Below, piece by piece: positions 4,561 through 5,439 of a stretch of 5,439 bases of DNA (the first letter of the stretch is position 1; every line of letters begins with the position of its first letter). The DNA is from an uncultured Eubacteriales bacterium (GTDB lineage Bacteria; Bacillota; Clostridia; Oscillospirales; Acutalibacteraceae), in contig ONPE01000166.1 in NCBI GenBank assembly GCA_900319615.1, positions 1 through 5,439 on the forward strand, read 5' to 3'. Position numbers and translations under genes: made by a program. Below the pieces are notes generated by a model that saw only the letters and a program-made list of their open reading frames with translations, did not search any database and was not told where the DNA came from.

Positions 4561-5313
4561 CTACAATTCTGCAAAATTCTCGTTTGGGTTGGGGTCGGCA
4601 TAGAGCTTGCGTACCTCGATATCGGTGAGGTCGCGGTACATACCGGAGCGCAGACCGCCGAGCTTCACGCCGCCGATGGCTGTGCGCTTGAGTCTGGCTA
4701 CCTCCAGACCGACAGCGTCGCACATCTTGCGTATCTGGCGGTTCCTGCCCTCGCGGATGACTATCTCCAAAACGGAGCGCTCCTCTTCCCTGCTGACTAC
4801 GCGCACCTGAGCCGGGGCGGTCTTTCTGCCGTCTATAACGACGCCGCTCTCGAGCTTGCTGACCTGTGCGTCGTTGATGTTCGGGCGCACGGTGACGCGG
4901 TAGACCTTGTTTACGTGCTTTTTGGGATGCATGACATGGTTGGCAAACTCGCCGTCGTTGGTCATCAGGAGCATACCCTCGCTGTCGCGGTCGAGTCTGC
5001 CGACGGGATACAGGCGCTCGTCGATGTCCTTTATCAGGTCGGCTACGCACTTTCGCCCGCGGTCGTCGCTCATGGTGGTGAGGACTCCGCGCGGCTTGTT
5101 GAGCATGATATATCTCAGCTTGGGTCGGGCGGTGCCGGTGACGCGGCGTTTGCCGACGTAGACCTTGTCGTTTTGCGGATCGACCTTGTCGCCTATCTGA
5201 GCGACCCTGCCGTTGACGCGCACTCTGCCTGCTGATATAAGCTCTTCACTTTTCCTTCGCGAGGCTACGCCGCAGTCGGCAAGCATCTTTTGTAATCTAA
5301 CTAACTGTGCCAA
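4561..5313 (-). CDS. rluB: RluB/RsuA-family rRNA pseudouridine synthase
   Basis: This 250-residue cytoplasmic enzyme isomerises a uridine in ribosomal RNA to pseudouridine. RluB targets 23S rRNA helix 89 and RsuA targets 16S; this one resembles the RluB group usual in Firmicutes. An N-terminal S4 RNA-binding domain (about 4-50) contains VRLQKMLADCGVASRRKSEE. The catalytic domain starts near 65 (YIMLNKPRG, 68-76) and holds GRLDRDSEGMLLMTNDG (105-121), with D108 the catalytic aspartate. EGRNRQIRKM (188-197) is the other family signature. The length is normal. The start is a TTG at 5311-5313, preceded by AAAGGA at a 9-nt spacing. This retains the VRLQK residues that begin the S4 domain, whereas the first ATG (5286) would remove them. 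The start overlaps the end of the upstream gene by 13 nt, which suggests translational coupling. Exact target specificity cannot be read from sequence alone. Confidence 0.93.
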   Translation of the reverse strand: MAQLVRLQKMLADCGVASRRKSEELISAGRVRVNGRVAQIGDKVDPQNDKVYVGKRRVTGTARPKLRYIMLNKPRGVLTTMSDDRGRKCVADLIKDIDERLYPVGRLDRDSEGMLLMTNDGEFANHVMHPKKHVNKVYRVTVRPNINDAQVSKLESGVVIDGRKTAPAQVRVVSREEERSVLEIVIREGRNRQIRKMCDAVGLEVARLKRTAIGGVKLGGLRSGMYRDLTDIEVRKLYADPNPNENFAEL

Positions 5314-5439
5314 TTGAACAGATCCTTTATATAAGTAATGAAGCTGCGTTTTTCGGTATTCCGGGGTACGCTTTCGGCGAAAGATATCGTGATCTCGCCA
5401 ATCTTCTCTCCGCCGACGGTGCAGATACACTTGCCTGCG
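5301..5439 (-). CDS. C-terminal fragment of a probable D-alanyl-D-alanine carboxypeptidase
   Basis: The last 45 residues of a gene cut by the window edge end at a TAG (5301-5303). The reading frame includes GGEKIGEITISFAESVPR and ends in a lysine- and aromatic-containing tail (ITYIKDLFNWHS). A beta-strand module of the type 'GekIGEv-v-aae-vpr' followed by a short amphipathic tail is typical of the C-terminal domain of penicillin-binding protein 5-like carboxypeptidases (DacA/DacB/DacF), where the tail holds the enzyme at the outer membrane face. In Firmicutes such genes often lie near an RluB-type gene, which fits this context. Only the end is visible, with no catalytic motif, so the identification is tentative although the overlap with the next gene supports real coding. 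Confidence 0.55.
   Translation of the reverse strand, partial: AGKCICTVGGEKIGEITISFAESVPRNTEKRSFITYIKDLFNWHS
5311..5328 (-). promoter_or_regulatory. Ribosome binding site and TTG start of the pseudouridine synthase
   Basis: AAAGGA (5323-5328 on the minus strand) lies 9 nt before TTG (5311-5313). The site lies within the last codons of the upstream gene. TTG is the only start codon at sensible spacing that preserves the complete S4 domain. Confidence 0.65.

Noticed and set aside
4487..5050. Minus-strand open frame of 187 codons
   Set aside because: It is an out-of-frame, arginine-rich shadow of the pseudouridine synthase and runs into the intergenic hairpin.

Overview
The window looks like a chromosomal segment of a moderately GC-rich Gram-positive anaerobe, most likely a gut-type clostridium near Oscillospirales/Ruminococcaceae. 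This is inferred from strong GGAGG-type ribosome binding sites, the gene families present and the hairpin-rich intergenic DNA; no marker gene fixes the taxon. All convincing genes are on the minus strand, so transcription runs from high to low coordinates.

Right part (5439 to about 3735). The end of a gene cut by the window edge, probably a D-Ala-D-Ala carboxypeptidase (5301-5439), overlaps by 13 nt an RluB/RsuA-type rRNA pseudouridine synthase that starts with TTG (4561-5313). An 80-nt spacer with a strong hairpin repeat follows, then a small GNAT-like protein (4115-4465). After it come about 630 bases without a gene (3489-4114). This stretch holds two near-identical 62-63 nt palindromic repeats, a degenerate third member of the family, a direct repeat of about 28 nt, a good minus-strand terminator (3735-3765) and, at its left end, the promoter of the next operon.

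Left part (3570 to about 74). A textbook sigma-A-like promoter (TTGCTA, 17 nt, TATAAT at 3542-3570) drives three genes: a divergent carboxyltransferase of the MmdA/12S family (2205-3488), a free-standing biotin carrier protein (1660-2034) and an OadA/PycB-type 5S carboxyltransferase with no biotin domain of its own (247-1647). A hairpin terminator lies at 74-98. These three parts are the 12S, 1.3S and 5S subunits of a transcarboxylase. Neither a biotin carboxylase nor the membrane decarboxylase beta subunit lies between or directly beside them. The simplest reading is a soluble complex that moves a carboxyl group between an oxoacid (pyruvate/oxaloacetate) and a second acceptor by way of biotin. 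The second acceptor is uncertain because the 12S-like subunit has lost several family signatures.

The most unusual feature is a family of palindromic repeats with GTCATTGCGAGG / GATTGCCAC ends in most intergenic gaps: about 191-225, 2080-2195, 3677-3739, 3789-3885 and 3965-4026. The copy at 2080-2195 is a composite, cruciform-capable element lying inside the carboxyltransferase operon.
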